From: Pseudomonas brassicacearum
GTDB taxonomy: Bacteria; Pseudomonadota; Gammaproteobacteria; Pseudomonadales; Pseudomonadaceae
Length of the DNA: 64,000 bases
Assembly: GCF_009601685.2 (NCBI RefSeq)
Contig: NZ_CP045701.2
Location: forward strand, 4,960,001-5,024,000
Reading direction: 5' to 3'
Part shown: positions 50,351 through 61,400 of the stretch, piece by piece
Position numbering within the stretch: position 1 is the stretch's first letter
Layout of the letters: every line of letters begins with the position of its first letter
Made by a program: the position numbers and the translations under genes
Notes under the pieces: model-generated
Database searches by the model: none
What the model saw: only the letters and a program-made list of their open reading frames with translations
What the model was told of the DNA's origin: nothing

Positions 50351-52064
50351 CTATTTCCCTCCAGCCTTTGGTAGAGGTGGTAATAAATTAGGATCTATTT
50401 TCCACCTACTTTGAAGGGAAAGAATTCCCAAATTAAACTCATCAAGAGATTTACTGTTATCGATAACGGCTTTTAATTCATTATGAAAAGTACCAGAAGC
50501 GTAACCGCCATGACCGCCAGGCTTACCGTCGATAGGACTGATCCATTTCAATTCAGTCGTCTTGGTTCTGAACCTCTGGATCTCGTCCATCGGCACTCCC
50601 CATTTTTTGAAGTCAGGAGCCCGACACACCATACACCACTCATGCAATCCACCTGGTTGTCTTATCCTTGCTTCTATCGCGTCACGAGCTGCCTTGTTTT
50701 GCCACAAAACGTCCAATTCTGCCGAAGATAATCCATCGAACCAACGATTGAACTCCCCTCCCCGGACGCTCGGAACCTTGCCATCAGGCAATAACTGCTC
50801 CAAGGAACGAACGGGCTTATCTACTGTTGCTTTTGCTCCAACACTGTACTCCCCAGGGTTCTCGACAACCTTCCCATTAACCGTCGTCGTGCCAGGGCCA
50901 TACCCCCCCTCAAGTTTCTTGCTATACGCCCCCTCCACGCTGCTCCACTGCAGCGGCTTACCAGCCGACACTTCAGCTTTCGCAATTTTGGCCATATCGG
51001 CCATCTTTTCAAGCCCTTCCGCCCCCACCTTGATCCCGGTCTTCGCCAACGCCACGCCGCCCTTGGCCGCCGTGCCGACGCCCGTCGCGATGCTGCCGAC
51101 CTGCCAGACGAGTTCGCCAATGTCCTGCCCCAGTTGCACGGCGCGATCATCACCCCCGTTCTCCAAAGCGTCTTTGACACGGTCAAGTTTGGCGTTGAGT
51201 TCGTTGACCACGCCATCGCCGAACTGCTTGCGGGCCTCGGGGTCGTTGATCAGGGCCTTGAGGCCGTTGATTCCATCAACCGGATGGAGGAGGAACTGCG
51301 CCAAGCCTTCGACGTCGCTCCAACCCGCCTGCACCAAGCCTTTGCCCACGCCGAAGCGGGTCAGGACGTCTTGTTTCTGATTGATGTACGCCCACTTGGC
51401 GATCACTTGCGCCTTGGCCCCTAAGCCGTCAGCTGCGTCGTATTCCTTCTCCGCCTGAACCAGTTGCTGGGTCGCCAGCCAGTTGTTGTCCACCGCTGCG
51501 CCGGCCGCGCTGTTGGCGGTAGCCGGGTCGAGCGAGGAACTGGTGGCGGCCAATCCGGTGACAATGCTGACGATCAGGTTGCGCTTGGCTTCGCGCTGGG
51601 ATTCGCTTTCATCGGGGCTGGCTTCGGAGAACAGGCCGGTGAGCAGGCTCGACGCCGCCGCGCCTGCGGCACCGCTGCCACAGCTCTGGCTGCTGGCGGC
51701 GGCGCCAGCGCAGGCGACGATGCCGTGCAGGGCGGCGTGCAGCGGCGAGCCTTCGGTGAGTTTGCCGTCCGCCACCAGGTCGCCGATGTAGCCGGCACCT
51801 TGCTGCTGCACGTAATTGACCACCAGCCCTTGAACGAAGGCACTGTTGCCGCCGCTGATGTTGCCGCTGGCCGCGCCCACCAGGGCGGTGGTGATCTGCC
51901 GGTAGGTACCGCCCGCGCCCCACTTGTCGGCGATGCCGCTGGCTTCGGCGTTCAGGCGCTGAGCGCTGCCGAGCAGCGCCAGGCGTTCGGTGTCGGTGAG
52001 TTTGGCGTTGGGGTCCAGAGCCGCTGTCTGAGCCGCCTCGGCCTGTTTGCGCTTGAGGTCGACT
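50351..52064 (-). pseudogene. Orphan CdiA pre-toxin fragment with a second toxin tail
   Basis: A 3' fragment of a cdiA copy without start. From 52064 to about 50835 it repeats the pre-toxin region of the main cdiA (KLTDTERLALLGSAQRLNAEASGIADKWGAGG...), almost identical up to about 51480 and more diverged after. It ends VENPGEYSVGAK, then a different tail of about 160 residues: ...LPDGKVPSVRGGEFNRWFDGLSSAELDVLW..GGLHEWCMVCRAPDFKKWG..GGHGGYASGTFHNELKAVID..PNLLPPLPKAGGK. The Cys, His and Asp/Glu pattern suggests an enzyme, perhaps a nuclease, but I do not recognise it. The upstream end is cut by the IS66 element; a chance fusion frame from inside tnpC (52384) reads into it. Confidence 0.8.
52057..52064. 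repeat. Target-site duplication, left copy
   Basis: GGTCGACT, the same eight bases as at 54119-54126, flanking the IS66 element; the uninterrupted parent copy of cdiA has this sequence only once (near 57083). Confidence 0.92.
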
Positions 52065-52109
52065 GTATGCGATCCATAAACCCCACCTACCCAACAGTGG
52101 ATTAACGGT

Positions 52110-53654
52110 TTACCGTGGCATTTCTGGCGAGCAGTTCCACGGCAGCAAGGCTTCATAATCTTCAAGCGACGAAGCCTGAGGCAGCCGCTCCAGTACGTGG
52201 CGCAACCACGTATAGGGCTCTTGGCCGTTGACCTTGGCGGTCTCGACCAGGCTGTAGATCTTTGCGCTGGCAGTGGCGCCGTTGACGGTATCGCTGAACA
52301 GCCAGGCCTTGCGTCCAATGACAAACGGCTTGATCGCTCTTTCGGCCGGGTTGTTGTCGATGGGCAGATAACCCGCTTCGACATAGCGCTCCAGTCGGCT
52401 CCAGTTATTCGCCAGATAATGCACCGCCTTGCCTAATGCACTTTGCGGCGTCACCTGGGATTGGGTTTTATCCAGCCAGACTTTCAGCTGCCCCAAGATC
52501 GGCAGGCTCTTTTCCTGGCGAGCGATAAACCGCTGTTCATCACTGGCAACCTTAAGTTCACGCTCGACTCCATACAGTTTGTTAATCATCGTCAGCGCGA
52601 TATCCGCACGTCCCGTCTTGCCCTTGGGTTGCACTTTTTGCGCGTCCACGAACTTACGTCGTGCATGGGCCATGCACGCCAAGCGCTCCACGCCCGGTTG
52701 CAACGCCAAGGCGTTATAGCCAGCGTAATCATCGGTCATGACATAGCCACGATAGCTTTCCAGCAAACGCAACGGCACCTCCTGCGCACGGCTGGACGTG
52801 TAATCGAATAGCACGACTTTTCGATCCGACGGACCACTGGCTTGCACCCACATCCAGGATTGACTGGTCGGGTCTCGATCCGGCTCTTTCAACACTTGGA
52901 CGCGGGTTTCATCGCAATGGATCACCGGACTTTCCAGTAATCGGTCGCGCATCAAATTCAACAGTGGCTGAAAGTGCTCGCTGCACTGGATGATCCAGCG
53001 CGCGAGAGTCTGGCGCGGAATATCAATGCCATGTCGGCTTAGCACCGTTTCAAACCGGTGCAACGGCAAGCCATCAACATATTTGGTGGTCAGCAGCATC
53101 GCCAACACGCTAGGGCTGGCCATGCTTTTTTCGATCAACTGGGCCGGTTTGTCGACGGTGACCGGTGCAGTTTCGCAGCCTCGGCAAGCGTAGATCTTGC
53201 GGATATGTTTGATGACGCGGATCTGCATCGGCACGATATCCAACTGCTCGCTGGTTTCCTCACCAATGGCATGTTTGCGGCAACCACAGGCACAGGTCAG
53301 CTCGTGTTCGGGCAGTTCATGGATAACTTCGATACGTGGCAGCTCAGCCGACAACGGCTTGCGTTTGCCACGGCGAGGTGTCGGTGCAACGACTTCTTCA
53401 TCAGCGTCGCCAACTAGCGGCATGGGTTCGCTTTCAGGCTCGTTGAACAAGGCCAATTGCGGCGTGTTGGGCTCAACAGTTTGCTCGGACTTGCGCCCAA
53501 ATAGACGGTCGCGCAACAGCTTGATCTGTTCTTTCAGGTCGACAATATGGGTCTGATAAGCTTGCGCCGATTCTTCCTGGCGACTGAGTGCCTCAAGCAG
53601 CAATTGCTTGAGCAAAACAGGATCATCAGGAAGGTCGTCGGGTAGAGAAATCAT
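52110..53654 (-). CDS. tnpC: IS66 family transposase TnpC
   Basis: DDE transposase, 514 residues. N-terminal leucine-rich helix ([49 protein letters not shown]), a zinc-binding part ([14 protein letters not shown]), and the catalytic acids in [12 protein letters not shown] (about residue 247), [12 protein letters not shown] and [16 protein letters not shown]. All key residues present and no frameshift, so it is probably active. Confidence 0.96.
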   Translation of the reverse strand: MISLPDDLPDDPVLLKQLLLEALSRQEESAQAYQTHIVDLKEQIKLLRDRLFGRKSEQTVEPNTPQLALFNEPESEPMPLVGDADEEVVAPTPRRGKRKPLSAELPRIEVIHELPEHELTCACGCRKHAIGEETSEQLDIVPMQIRVIKHIRKIYACRGCETAPVTVDKPAQLIEKSMASPSVLAMLLTTKYVDGLPLHRFETVLSRHGIDIPRQTLARWIIQCSEHFQPLLNLMRDRLLESPVIHCDETRVQVLKEPDRDPTSQSWMWVQASGPSDRKVVLFDYTSSRAQEVPLRLLESYRGYVMTDDYAGYNALALQPGVERLACMAHARRKFVDAQKVQPKGKTGRADIALTMINKLYGVERELKVASDEQRFIARQEKSLPILGQLKVWLDKTQSQVTPQSALGKAVHYLANNWSRLERYVEAGYLPIDNNPAERAIKPFVIGRKAWLFSDTVNGATASAKIYSLVETAKVNGQEPYTWLRHVLERLPQASSLEDYEALLPWNCSPEMPR

Positions 53655-53672
53655 GGCCCGGATTATACCGAG

Positions 53673-54032
53673 TCACGCCACGTAGCGCGGCGTCAAAACT
53701 TGATGAGGACGGTTACGCCAGAGATCAAAACCGTCGAGCAGCCAGTTCAGCTCCTGGACGCTGAGGATAATCGCCTCGTCCGTGGCATCGGGCGACGTTT
53801 TGAAGCGCTCGGATTCTAAGCGCTTGAGCCAAAGACAGAAGCCGTTGCGCTCCCAGTACAAGATCTTCACGCGGTTGCGGGACTTGTTGAGAAAGACGAA
53901 AAGTATTGGATCGAATACCGCCACTTTTATATCCAGTTCGACCAACGCGGCGAGGCCGTCGATAGATTTTCGAAAGTCCACCGGCTTGGGGTAGAGGTAC
54001 ACTTTTTCGACTTTGGCGTCGGGTCGCATCAT
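53673..54032 (-). CDS. tnpB: IS66 accessory protein TnpB (Orf2)
   Basis: 119 residues beginning MMRPDAKVEKVYLYPKPVDFRKSIDGLAALVELDIKVAVFDPILFVFLNKSRNRVKILYWERNGFCLWLKRLE, the IS66 Orf2 signature. Needed for transposition in this family; exact activity unsettled. The start at 54032 has TGGAG upstream; a longer frame to 54071 is less likely. It ends 18 bases before tnpC. Confidence 0.94.
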   Translation of the reverse strand: MMRPDAKVEKVYLYPKPVDFRKSIDGLAALVELDIKVAVFDPILFVFLNKSRNRVKILYWERNGFCLWLKRLESERFKTSPDATDEAIILSVQELNWLLDGFDLWRNRPHQVLTPRYVA

Positions 54033-54118
54033 GGCGGGGCTGGCTCCAGAAAGAGATCGGGAGCGAAGCATCGGGGATCAAATGCGGGCTTGGAATGTGG
54101 GGGTCATGGATCACTTAC

Positions 54119-54126
54119 GGTCGACT
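54119..54126. repeat. Target-site duplication, right copy
   Basis: GGTCGACT directly after the IS66 right end (CTTAC). Confidence 0.92.
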
Positions 54127-54402
54127 TCCTTGGCCTTGTTGGCGAGCAAGGTGCTGGCTTCGTTGGCGAACGCCCCGACGATCTCGAAACCGGCACGGAT
54201 TTCGTCTTCGTCGAAGATCGGCTTGAGCGTGTTGGTGGTGTCGCGGTCGCTGGAGACATCGCGGTTGAGGCTGGCGATAGTTTGCTCGCCGTTCTTGCCG
54301 GTGCGCTTCTGTTGCTCGGCGTCGTTGCTGATGACGATGGTGCCGCCACTGATGCCGCTGCGGGTGACGCTGCTGGCGTTGCCTTGCTGGTCCTTGCCGA
54401 CT
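54119..54402 (-). pseudogene. cdiA fragment upstream of the IS66 element
   Basis: Second half of the interrupted duplicate. It matches the main cdiA at about 57083-57462 (GTIVISNDAEQQKRTGKNGEQTIASLNRDVSSDRDTTNTLKPIFDEDEIRAGFEIVGAFANEASTLLANKAKEVD) but lacks 99 bases (33 codons, between GNA and SSVTRSG), an in-frame loss. Homology stops at 54402, exactly at the edge of a palindromic element. Confidence 0.88.
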
Positions 54403-54480
54403 CAAAAAAGGGGATTTATTTGGAAATCTAAGAAATTAAATCATCCGCCCTTTCCAATAAATAAATCCCCTTTCTCAGTC
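54399..54480. repeat. 82-bp palindromic mini-element
   Basis: Inverted arms GACTCAAAAAAGGGGATTTA.. and ..TAAATCCCCTTTCTCAGTC, about 27 bases each, around an AT-rich centre. One arm differs by an ATT insertion. AAGGGGATTTATTT-type arms are known from repeats moved by REP-associated transposases, but I only recall this. It lies between the cdiA fragment and a truncated tail. Confidence 0.7.
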
Positions 54481-54728
54481 GTAAGTGTGATCCACCTGAC
54501 GCAACTCATCGGCAAGTTGTGTGCGCTGATAGAGAGCATTGGCACACCTGAATGGTACTCGACGTCCCGGACCACCGCGCGAGCATCATTCGAGATGCTT
54601 GTCCATCCTGATGTGAATGTTGCTGTAAAAGTCGCATCATTTGCTGTTGGTGCACCGTTCCCCGTCACTTTGATTTCACCAGACAGTTGTCCAGTCGCAG
54701 GTCCTTTTGCACCATCTAAACCGTCAAT
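54441..54728 (-). pseudogene. Truncated tail fragment (probable CdiA toxin remnant)
   Basis: An open stretch of 95 codons without start, just past the main immunity gene: IDGLDGAKGPATGQLSGEIKVTG.. SISNDARAVVRDVEYHSGVPMLSISAHNLPMSCVRW, then it enters the palindromic element and stops. It looks like protein and lies where a displaced older toxin tail would be. I do not recognise its family; an immunity origin cannot be excluded. Confidence 0.5.
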
Positions 54729-55452
54729 TTAACCCAAATAAAATCTGCCTGAGAGCACATTGTTTTTCTAGGGTTGAACCATCAAAAAAAACCTTATCAG
54801 ACGCTACAACTTTAAAAAAACCACCACAATCATAAACTTTGAATCCTTGGCTTTCCAACAACGAAATACTGGAAAATCTATCCATACTAACTCTCTCCCA
54901 GAAAAGATTACCCAGCCACATAGTGCTTCCAATCGCCTCAATATATCCTTGTCTGAGCACGTTACGCCCAGGATTCCCTGATGTATCAATTTCCATCTGA
55001 TCCAAGGGAGGAGGCAAGCCATTAGACTTCATTGGAAGACCTGAAAGAGAGCGACCCGCGCATTCATACTCTAGAGGGTCTGTAGCGTTCTGCCAAAAAT
55101 CATATTCGACATCAGAAACCCACGCTTGAATAAAACCTTCCGCACCGAGAATAGGCCCTATTTCCTCTTCCAACTCAGTATTATTATAGTTCTCTGATTC
55201 TTCTAGCACTAAAAAGCTATAACCCAGTGCTGGAAGCAACCCGAATCGGAGCTCATACCCACCAGACATCAATCCACTAGGCCATGATTTTTTTTTCAAT
55301 ATTTTCTTTTCAAGCGTTTTGATATCAACCTTGTCCCCATGTAGAAAAAACACCAAAGGGGAAGAAAACTTATTCAAAACCTCTTCAACCAGGGCCAGCA
55401 TCTGCAAACCACTGATCGAATCAACATCAAAAACAAACTTGAATCGCTTCAT
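54724..55452 (-). CDS. cdiI: CDI immunity protein of the main CdiA
   Basis: A 242-residue cytosolic protein, MKRFKFVFDVDSISGLQMLALVEEVLNKFSSPLVFFLHGDKVDIK... to RQILFGLN, which I do not recognise by family. It directly follows the cdiA stop, where cdiI always stands, so it should neutralise that toxin tail. Start: ATG at 55452; an in-frame GTG at 55467 overlaps the cdiA stop by four bases and is possible (247 residues). AT-rich compared with cdiA's body, typical of exchangeable cassettes. Confidence 0.75.
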   Translation of the reverse strand: MKRFKFVFDVDSISGLQMLALVEEVLNKFSSPLVFFLHGDKVDIKTLEKKILKKKSWPSGLMSGGYELRFGLLPALGYSFLVLEESENYNNTELEEEIGPILGAEGFIQAWVSDVEYDFWQNATDPLEYECAGRSLSGLPMKSNGLPPPLDQMEIDTSGNPGRNVLRQGYIEAIGSTMWLGNLFWERVSMDRFSSISLLESQGFKVYDCGGFFKVVASDKVFFDGSTLEKQCALRQILFGLN

Positions 55453-55463
55453 CTTTTCAGATC

Positions 55464-58400
55464 TCACTTAAATTCTTTAACAACCACTTTGACATTATAT
55501 TCACGGCCGAATTCGATAAGCGACTTAGCAGCAGCCGAACCACCGGGCTGAACTCGCAGATCAAGCACCATATTTGCTGGTACACCATTGACTTTCGCGC
55601 CATTTGTCCCTAAATCGATAATATGATCTTGCATCCGGCCTAACCACGTACTTCCTGCCGTATCTACTGACTTCAGACTAACGAGCGTATTACCATTCTG
55701 AAAATCAACAAGCGGGAAATATCCATTTTTTTCGGCCCCTACGTTATACCAGCCGCTCTGCGGTGAATACTCAGTTTTAGCAAGGTATGACTCAATCTCT
55801 ACCCCTCGTTGAGTCGGTTTAAGAGTCCAAACCTTTGAAGGACTTGTTGTGAGTTCTTTTGCCCCAACACTGTACTCCCCCGCATTCTCGACAACCTTCC
55901 CATTAACCGTCGTCGTGCCAGGGCCATACCCCCCCTCAAGTTTCTTGCTATACGCCCCCTCCACGCTGCTCCACTGCATCGGCTTACCAGCAGCGGCTTC
56001 AGCTTTGGCAATGTTGGCCATATCGGCCATTTTTTCAAGCTCTTTGGCACCCACCTTGATCCCGGCTTTCGCCAGCGCCACGCCGCCCTTGGCCGCCGTG
56101 CCCACGCCCGTGGCGATGGTGCCGACTTGCCAGACCAGTTCGCCAATATCCTCGCCCAGTTGCACGGCACGTTCGTCGCCGCCGTGTTCCAGGGCGTCTT
56201 CGATACGTGCGATTTTGGCTTTGGCGTCACCGACCATTTCATCGCCTAATCTCTGGCGGGCCTCGGGATCGTCGATCAAGGCTTTGATACCTTTGATCCC
56301 TTCAACCGGATTAAGGAGAAACTGCGTCAAGCCTTCGACATCGCTCCAACCCGCCTGCGCCAAGCCTTTGCCAATGCCGAATCGGGTCAGTACTTCTTGT
56401 TTTTGGTAAATGAACGCCCACTTGGCTACAACCTGAGCTTTGCCCGTCAGGTCAGCCGCGCTGTATTCCTTCTCCGCCTGAACCAGCTGCTGAGTCGCCA
56501 GCCAGTTGTTGTCCACCGCTGCGCCGGCCGCGCTGTTGGCGGTAGCCGGGTCGAGCGAGGAACTGGTGGCGGCCAATCCGGTGACAATGCTGACGATCAG
56601 GTTGCGCTTGGCCTCACGCTGGGCTTCGCTTTCATCGGGGCTGGCTTCGGAGAACAGGCCGGTGAGCAGGCTCGACGCCGCCGCGCCTGCGGCACCGCTG
56701 CCACAGCTCTGGCTGCTGGCGGCGGCGCCAGCGCAGGCGACGATGCCGTGCAGGGCGGCGTGCAGCGGCGAGCCTTCGGTGAGTTTGCCGTCCGCCACCA
56801 GGTCGCCGATGTAGCCGGCACCTTGCTGCTGCACGTAATTGACCACCAGCCCTTGAACGAAGGCACTGTTGCCGCCGCTGATGTTGCCGCTGGCCGCGCC
56901 CACCAGGGCGGTGGTGATCTGCCGGTAGGTACCGCCCGCGCCCCACTTGTCGGCGATGCCGCTGGCTTCGGCGTTCAGCCGCTGAGCGCTGCCGAGCAGC
57001 GCCAGGCGTTCGGTGTCGGTGAGTTTGGCGTTGGGGTCCAGAGCCGCTGCCTGAGCCGCCTCGGCCTGTTTGCGCTTGAGGTCGACTTCCTTGGCCTTGT
57101 TGGCGAGCAAGGTGCTGGCTTCGTTGGCGAACGCCCCGACGATCTCGAAACCGGCACGGATTTCGTCTTCGTCGAAGATCGGCTTGAGCGTGTTGGTGGT
57201 GTCGCGGTCGCTGGAGACATCGCGGTTGAGGCTGGCGATAGTTTGCTCGCCGTTCTTGCCGGTGCGCTTCTGTTGCTCGGCGTCGTTGCTGATGACGATG
57301 GTGCCGCCACTGATGCCGCTGCGGGTGACGCTGCTGGCGTCGTCGCTGGCACTGATGGCGATCGGCATCGTGGCGCTGAGGTCGTTGTCATTCTTCGGCA
57401 GGTCGGTGCCAGGGGTTTGCGTGCCGCCGCTGGTGGCGTTGCCCTGCTGGTCCTTGCCGACTTCGCGATAGCCGCCACCGACGCTGACGGTGCTGGCGTC
57501 GTACTCGGCCTTGTTCTTGATGTCGCGGCTGGTGAGGCTGGCGGTGACCAGGCGATTCTTGCCGTCCTGCACGGCCTTGTCGCTGCTGGCGATGACGGCG
57601 CCGACCAGGTCGGTATTGCCACCCACGCGAATGTCGAACCCGTCGTCCCCAGCCTTGATACCCGATTGCTCGGTCACGCTGGCGTAATTGGAGTCGATAT
57701 CCGTGGCGCCGAAGCTGCCGCTGACGCCGTTGACCGAACTCATGCCGTAGCAGAACGGCGGAATGCACAGACTGATGCCAACGCCCAGGCTCTTCTCATC
57801 GACCACATAGGTGTTGGTATCTTGCAGGCTTTCGATGTTCAGGTCGCCGCCGATATCGGCCAATACCTGCTTGCCGCTGGCCACCGCGCCCTTGATGTTG
57901 GTGTCACCGCCGGAGGACAGCAGCAATTGATTGCCCGCCTGGACATGGGTATTGGTGTGGGTGAGCCCATCGCCATCCGCCTGGCCGCGGCTGCCGGAGG
58001 CACCCAGATCCAGGGTGAAGCCGTTGCGAGCGCCGAGGGAAAAGCCGATGCCGATACTCGCGCTGCTGCCTTTGCTGTCGGTGTTCTGCTTGTCGATATT
58101 GCGGGCGGCGAGCAGGTTGATGTCACCGTCCGCCAGCAGGCTGGCGTTGCGGCCAGCCTTGATATCACTGCCTTGCACGGTGATGTTGCTGGCGGCACCC
58201 GCCCCCGTGGCACGCAGGCGAATGTCGTTGCCGGCGGTCATGGTCGAGCCGGCCGCGCTGTCGCTGGTGTAGGTGGTGGTGCTTTCGTTCTTCTTGGTGC
58301 CCAGCGACAGGCTGATGTTGATCCCGCCCGCCGCGCCCGGGTCCATCGCCACGGCAGTGGCGGCATTGTTGGCCGCCAGCACGGCAGTGGCGGCAGCCAG

Positions 58401-61400
58401 GGCCTTCATGCGCCCGTCGTCGGTTTTCTCCGACGCCCGTTTCATTTGCTGGGACGTCTGGATCGCACTGATCACCGGGTTGGTCACGGTGAGGGTGAAC
58501 CCGGTCTGCTTGAACAGGGTTTCACGCTCGCGCTCGCGGGTGTTGCGCGCCTCGACGACGTCGATGGTCTGCGCCGTGACGTCGATGTTGCCTTGTGGCG
58601 CCGACACCTGGCTGCCCACCTGACGGTAGCCCTTGCCCGCTTCGATCAACACATCGCCAGCGGTCGAGCCGACGGTGCTGGCCACGGCCGTGTGCTCGGT
58701 GGTGAGGTCCTTGACGCTTTGTTGCTGGCTGCCCAGGGTGACGGCGATGCCACCGCCGCTGAACAGGCCGCTTTTCTTCACGGACTTGTCATGGCGTTCG
58801 CTGCTGCTGGCGGTGTCGGCTTCGATGTTGACGTTGTTGTCCGCCACTAGCACCGTCTGGGTCGTGGACACCACGTTGCTGCCCTTGAGGTTGATGTCGC
58901 GACCGGCCTGCACATAGGTCTGCTCGCCACTCAGGGTGGAGCCTTCGACCGAAGTCTGGCTGATGGTGTCACGGGTGGTGGTGGTCTTGCTGGAGAACAT
59001 CCCGTTGCTGCCCTTGACCTTGTGGGCTTCATCGGCGAACTGGTAGTTCTGGCCGGCGGTCAGATTGACGTCGCGCCTGGCCTCGGCAAATACCGCGCCT
59101 TGCTCGCTGGTGACATGGGCGGCGCGGGCGTTGAGGTCCTGGCCGGCGCTCAAGCGCACATCGCCCTGCCCTTGGACCTGCGAGCCGACTTCGGTCTGGC
59201 TGGCGTCCTTGCGCCAGTTGCTGCTGTTCCAGGCCAGCGCTTGCTCGTGCGCTTCACCGACGGTGGCCAGGTTGATGTTCTTGCCCGCCTCCAGCAACGT
59301 ACTGCCGCCCTTGCCAGCATTGACCACCTGGGCCCCGGTGAGGTTGAGGTCGTTGCCGGCGCTCACCCCCATCGTGCCCTGGGCACCGCTGACGAACAGC
59401 CCGGCCACCCGCGACAGGTTGGTGCGGGTGCCTTGGGCGCTGCTGCTGTCCCGGCTGCTGGAGATGACGTTGATGTCCTGCCCGGCCTTGACCGACAGGC
59501 TGTCCACGGCACCGATCAGGCCGCCGAGGTTGTTGAGGTTTTCCCGCGCGGCGAGCGATACCTTGTCGGCCTGGATGCGCCCACCGAGGTTCTCGATGTT
59601 CTGCGCGGTGATCGCCATGACACTGCGCCCGGCCAGGCTGCCACTGTTGACCAGGTCGCCGGCGATGTTCAGGTTCAACTGCTGCCCGGCAATCAGGGCA
59701 CCGGAGCCGTTGAGGTCGCCTTCCTGGACCCGTACGTACACCTGCGGCACCAGCACGTTGCGGGTGTCACCATTGGCGAGGGTGACTTGCTTCTGCACCA
59801 GCCAGACGATGTCACTGGTCAACTGAGCCATCTGCTCGGAGGTCAGGGCCACGCCGGGCACCAGTTGCCATTGGCTGGCGACGGTCACGGCGTTGTCGAT
59901 CAGGGCACGATATTGCGCTTCGTCATTGGCGTAGCCGTCGAGGAAACGTCGGCCGGTGAGTTGCGCGATCTGTTCACGAATCAATTTCTGTTCGTAGAAG
60001 CCGTCGCCCAGACGTTGTTGCGTCAGGGCTGGGTCGACTTGCAAGCGCTGCAACATGTAGTCCGACGACAGCCAGGTGCGATAGCTGGCAAAACGCGGGT
60101 CGGTTTCGATCAGGTAGCTGCTGGTGTTCTGCGGATTGGTGGTGAACAGGCTGTTGTTCGGCAAGGCCAGGGATGGCCCGCCACTGCGAATCTGCTCGGC
60201 CACGCCCTTGTTGTTGAGGGTGGTCTGGGCCGCGACCTGAACGATAGGCGCCACTTGATAGGTTCTGCCGACCGGGGCGCTGACCGTGCCCGTGGCGGCT
60301 ATCTGCTCGCCGACGCCCTGTGTGGCGCGGGCGCTGATCTGGGTGCCGGTACCGTTGCCGGCGGCGTTTTGGGCGAACACGGTCGGCTGCAGGGTGATGT
60401 CCTGGATCAAGGGGGCTGGCGTGTAGGCCGTGACGGCCGTTCCCTGATGGTCCCGGCCCTTGCGCTGGATGCGATAGAAATTGCTGACGGTGCCGCTGTC
60501 GGTAGTGGTGCGCTGGCCGGTCAGTTCGGTGTTGGTCAGGCTGGTAATGTTGGCCTGCAACAACCCACCGGCAATGATGCGGCTCTTGTCGTTGAGCACA
60601 TCCCCTGCATTGATCTGCATCGTCCCGCCAGACAGGATCTGCGCCGGTGCCGAAGTGGCGATCTGGGTTTCCTGGACCACGCGGGTGTAGTCGTAGCGGT
60701 TCCAGTTGTCTTTGCGACCCTCCGGCGTGTAGAGGTACAGAACTTCATCGTTACGCAAGGAAATCTGGTCGCCCTGGTAGCGGTTCGGCGAACCGCTGAG
60801 CTGGAATTCCTGCAAGGCGGTGCGGCTGACTTCCACTTGCTGGGTACTGAAATGTTCGTTGGTGTTACGCACGCTTTGCACATCGAGCGACAGGTTGCCG
60901 AGGGCTTCGATGGTCGCACTGGCGTTGGTCAGCACTTGGGCCCGGTCCTGGGCCTTGTCAGTCGCGCTCAGCGCACCACCGATGGCGAGGTCCCCGGCAC
61001 TGAAGATCAGCGCCTGCTCGCGGTTATCCAGGGTGCCGGTACCAATGTCCAGCGACTCACGGGCGGCGATGGTCGCGGCGCTGCCGTTCTCATCACGGTT
61101 GCTCAACGCCGAAGTAGCGATCGCCAGTCGATCACCATACAGACGTCCGGTGCCCAGGTTGTTGAGCGACAGCGCTTGCACACGCACTTGCTGGCCGTCG
61201 ATCAGGCCACGGTTGGTCAGGCTGTCGTTTATGCTCAGGCGAACCTGGCCGGCGCTGATCTCGCCGCTGGCGGCGTTGTCCAGCGTCTGCGAGCGCACCA
61301 GCAGGAGATTGCCTGCCAACAGTTTTCCGCTGTTGTTGAAAGCGCCCTCGGTGCTCAGGTCGATCTTGTTATTGGCCTGGATCTGTCCACTCAGGTCCAG

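Larger units (their letters stand above)
52065..54118 (-). mobile_element. Complete IS66-family insertion sequence (two-gene form)
   Basis: 2054 bp with imperfect terminal inverted repeats: GTATGCGATCCATAAACCCC at the left and GTAAGTGATCCATGACCCCC (reverse strand) at the right; the GTA start and the 8-bp duplication GGTCGACT are IS66 marks. It carries tnpB and tnpC; there is no room for a tnpA. Both genes look intact. Both face the same way as the cdi genes and interrupt a duplicated cdiA segment. Confidence 0.93.

Noticed and set aside
52110..52384. Counting the part of the orphan cdiA frame inside tnpC as its true N-terminus
   Set aside because: These 107 codons are tnpC DNA in another frame; the cdiA homology starts only at the IS end (52064).
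56397..58850. 817-codon plus-strand frame opposite cdiA
   Set aside because: Ala/Gly/Val-rich mirror of the repetitive cdiA; no ribosome site and no recognisable domain.
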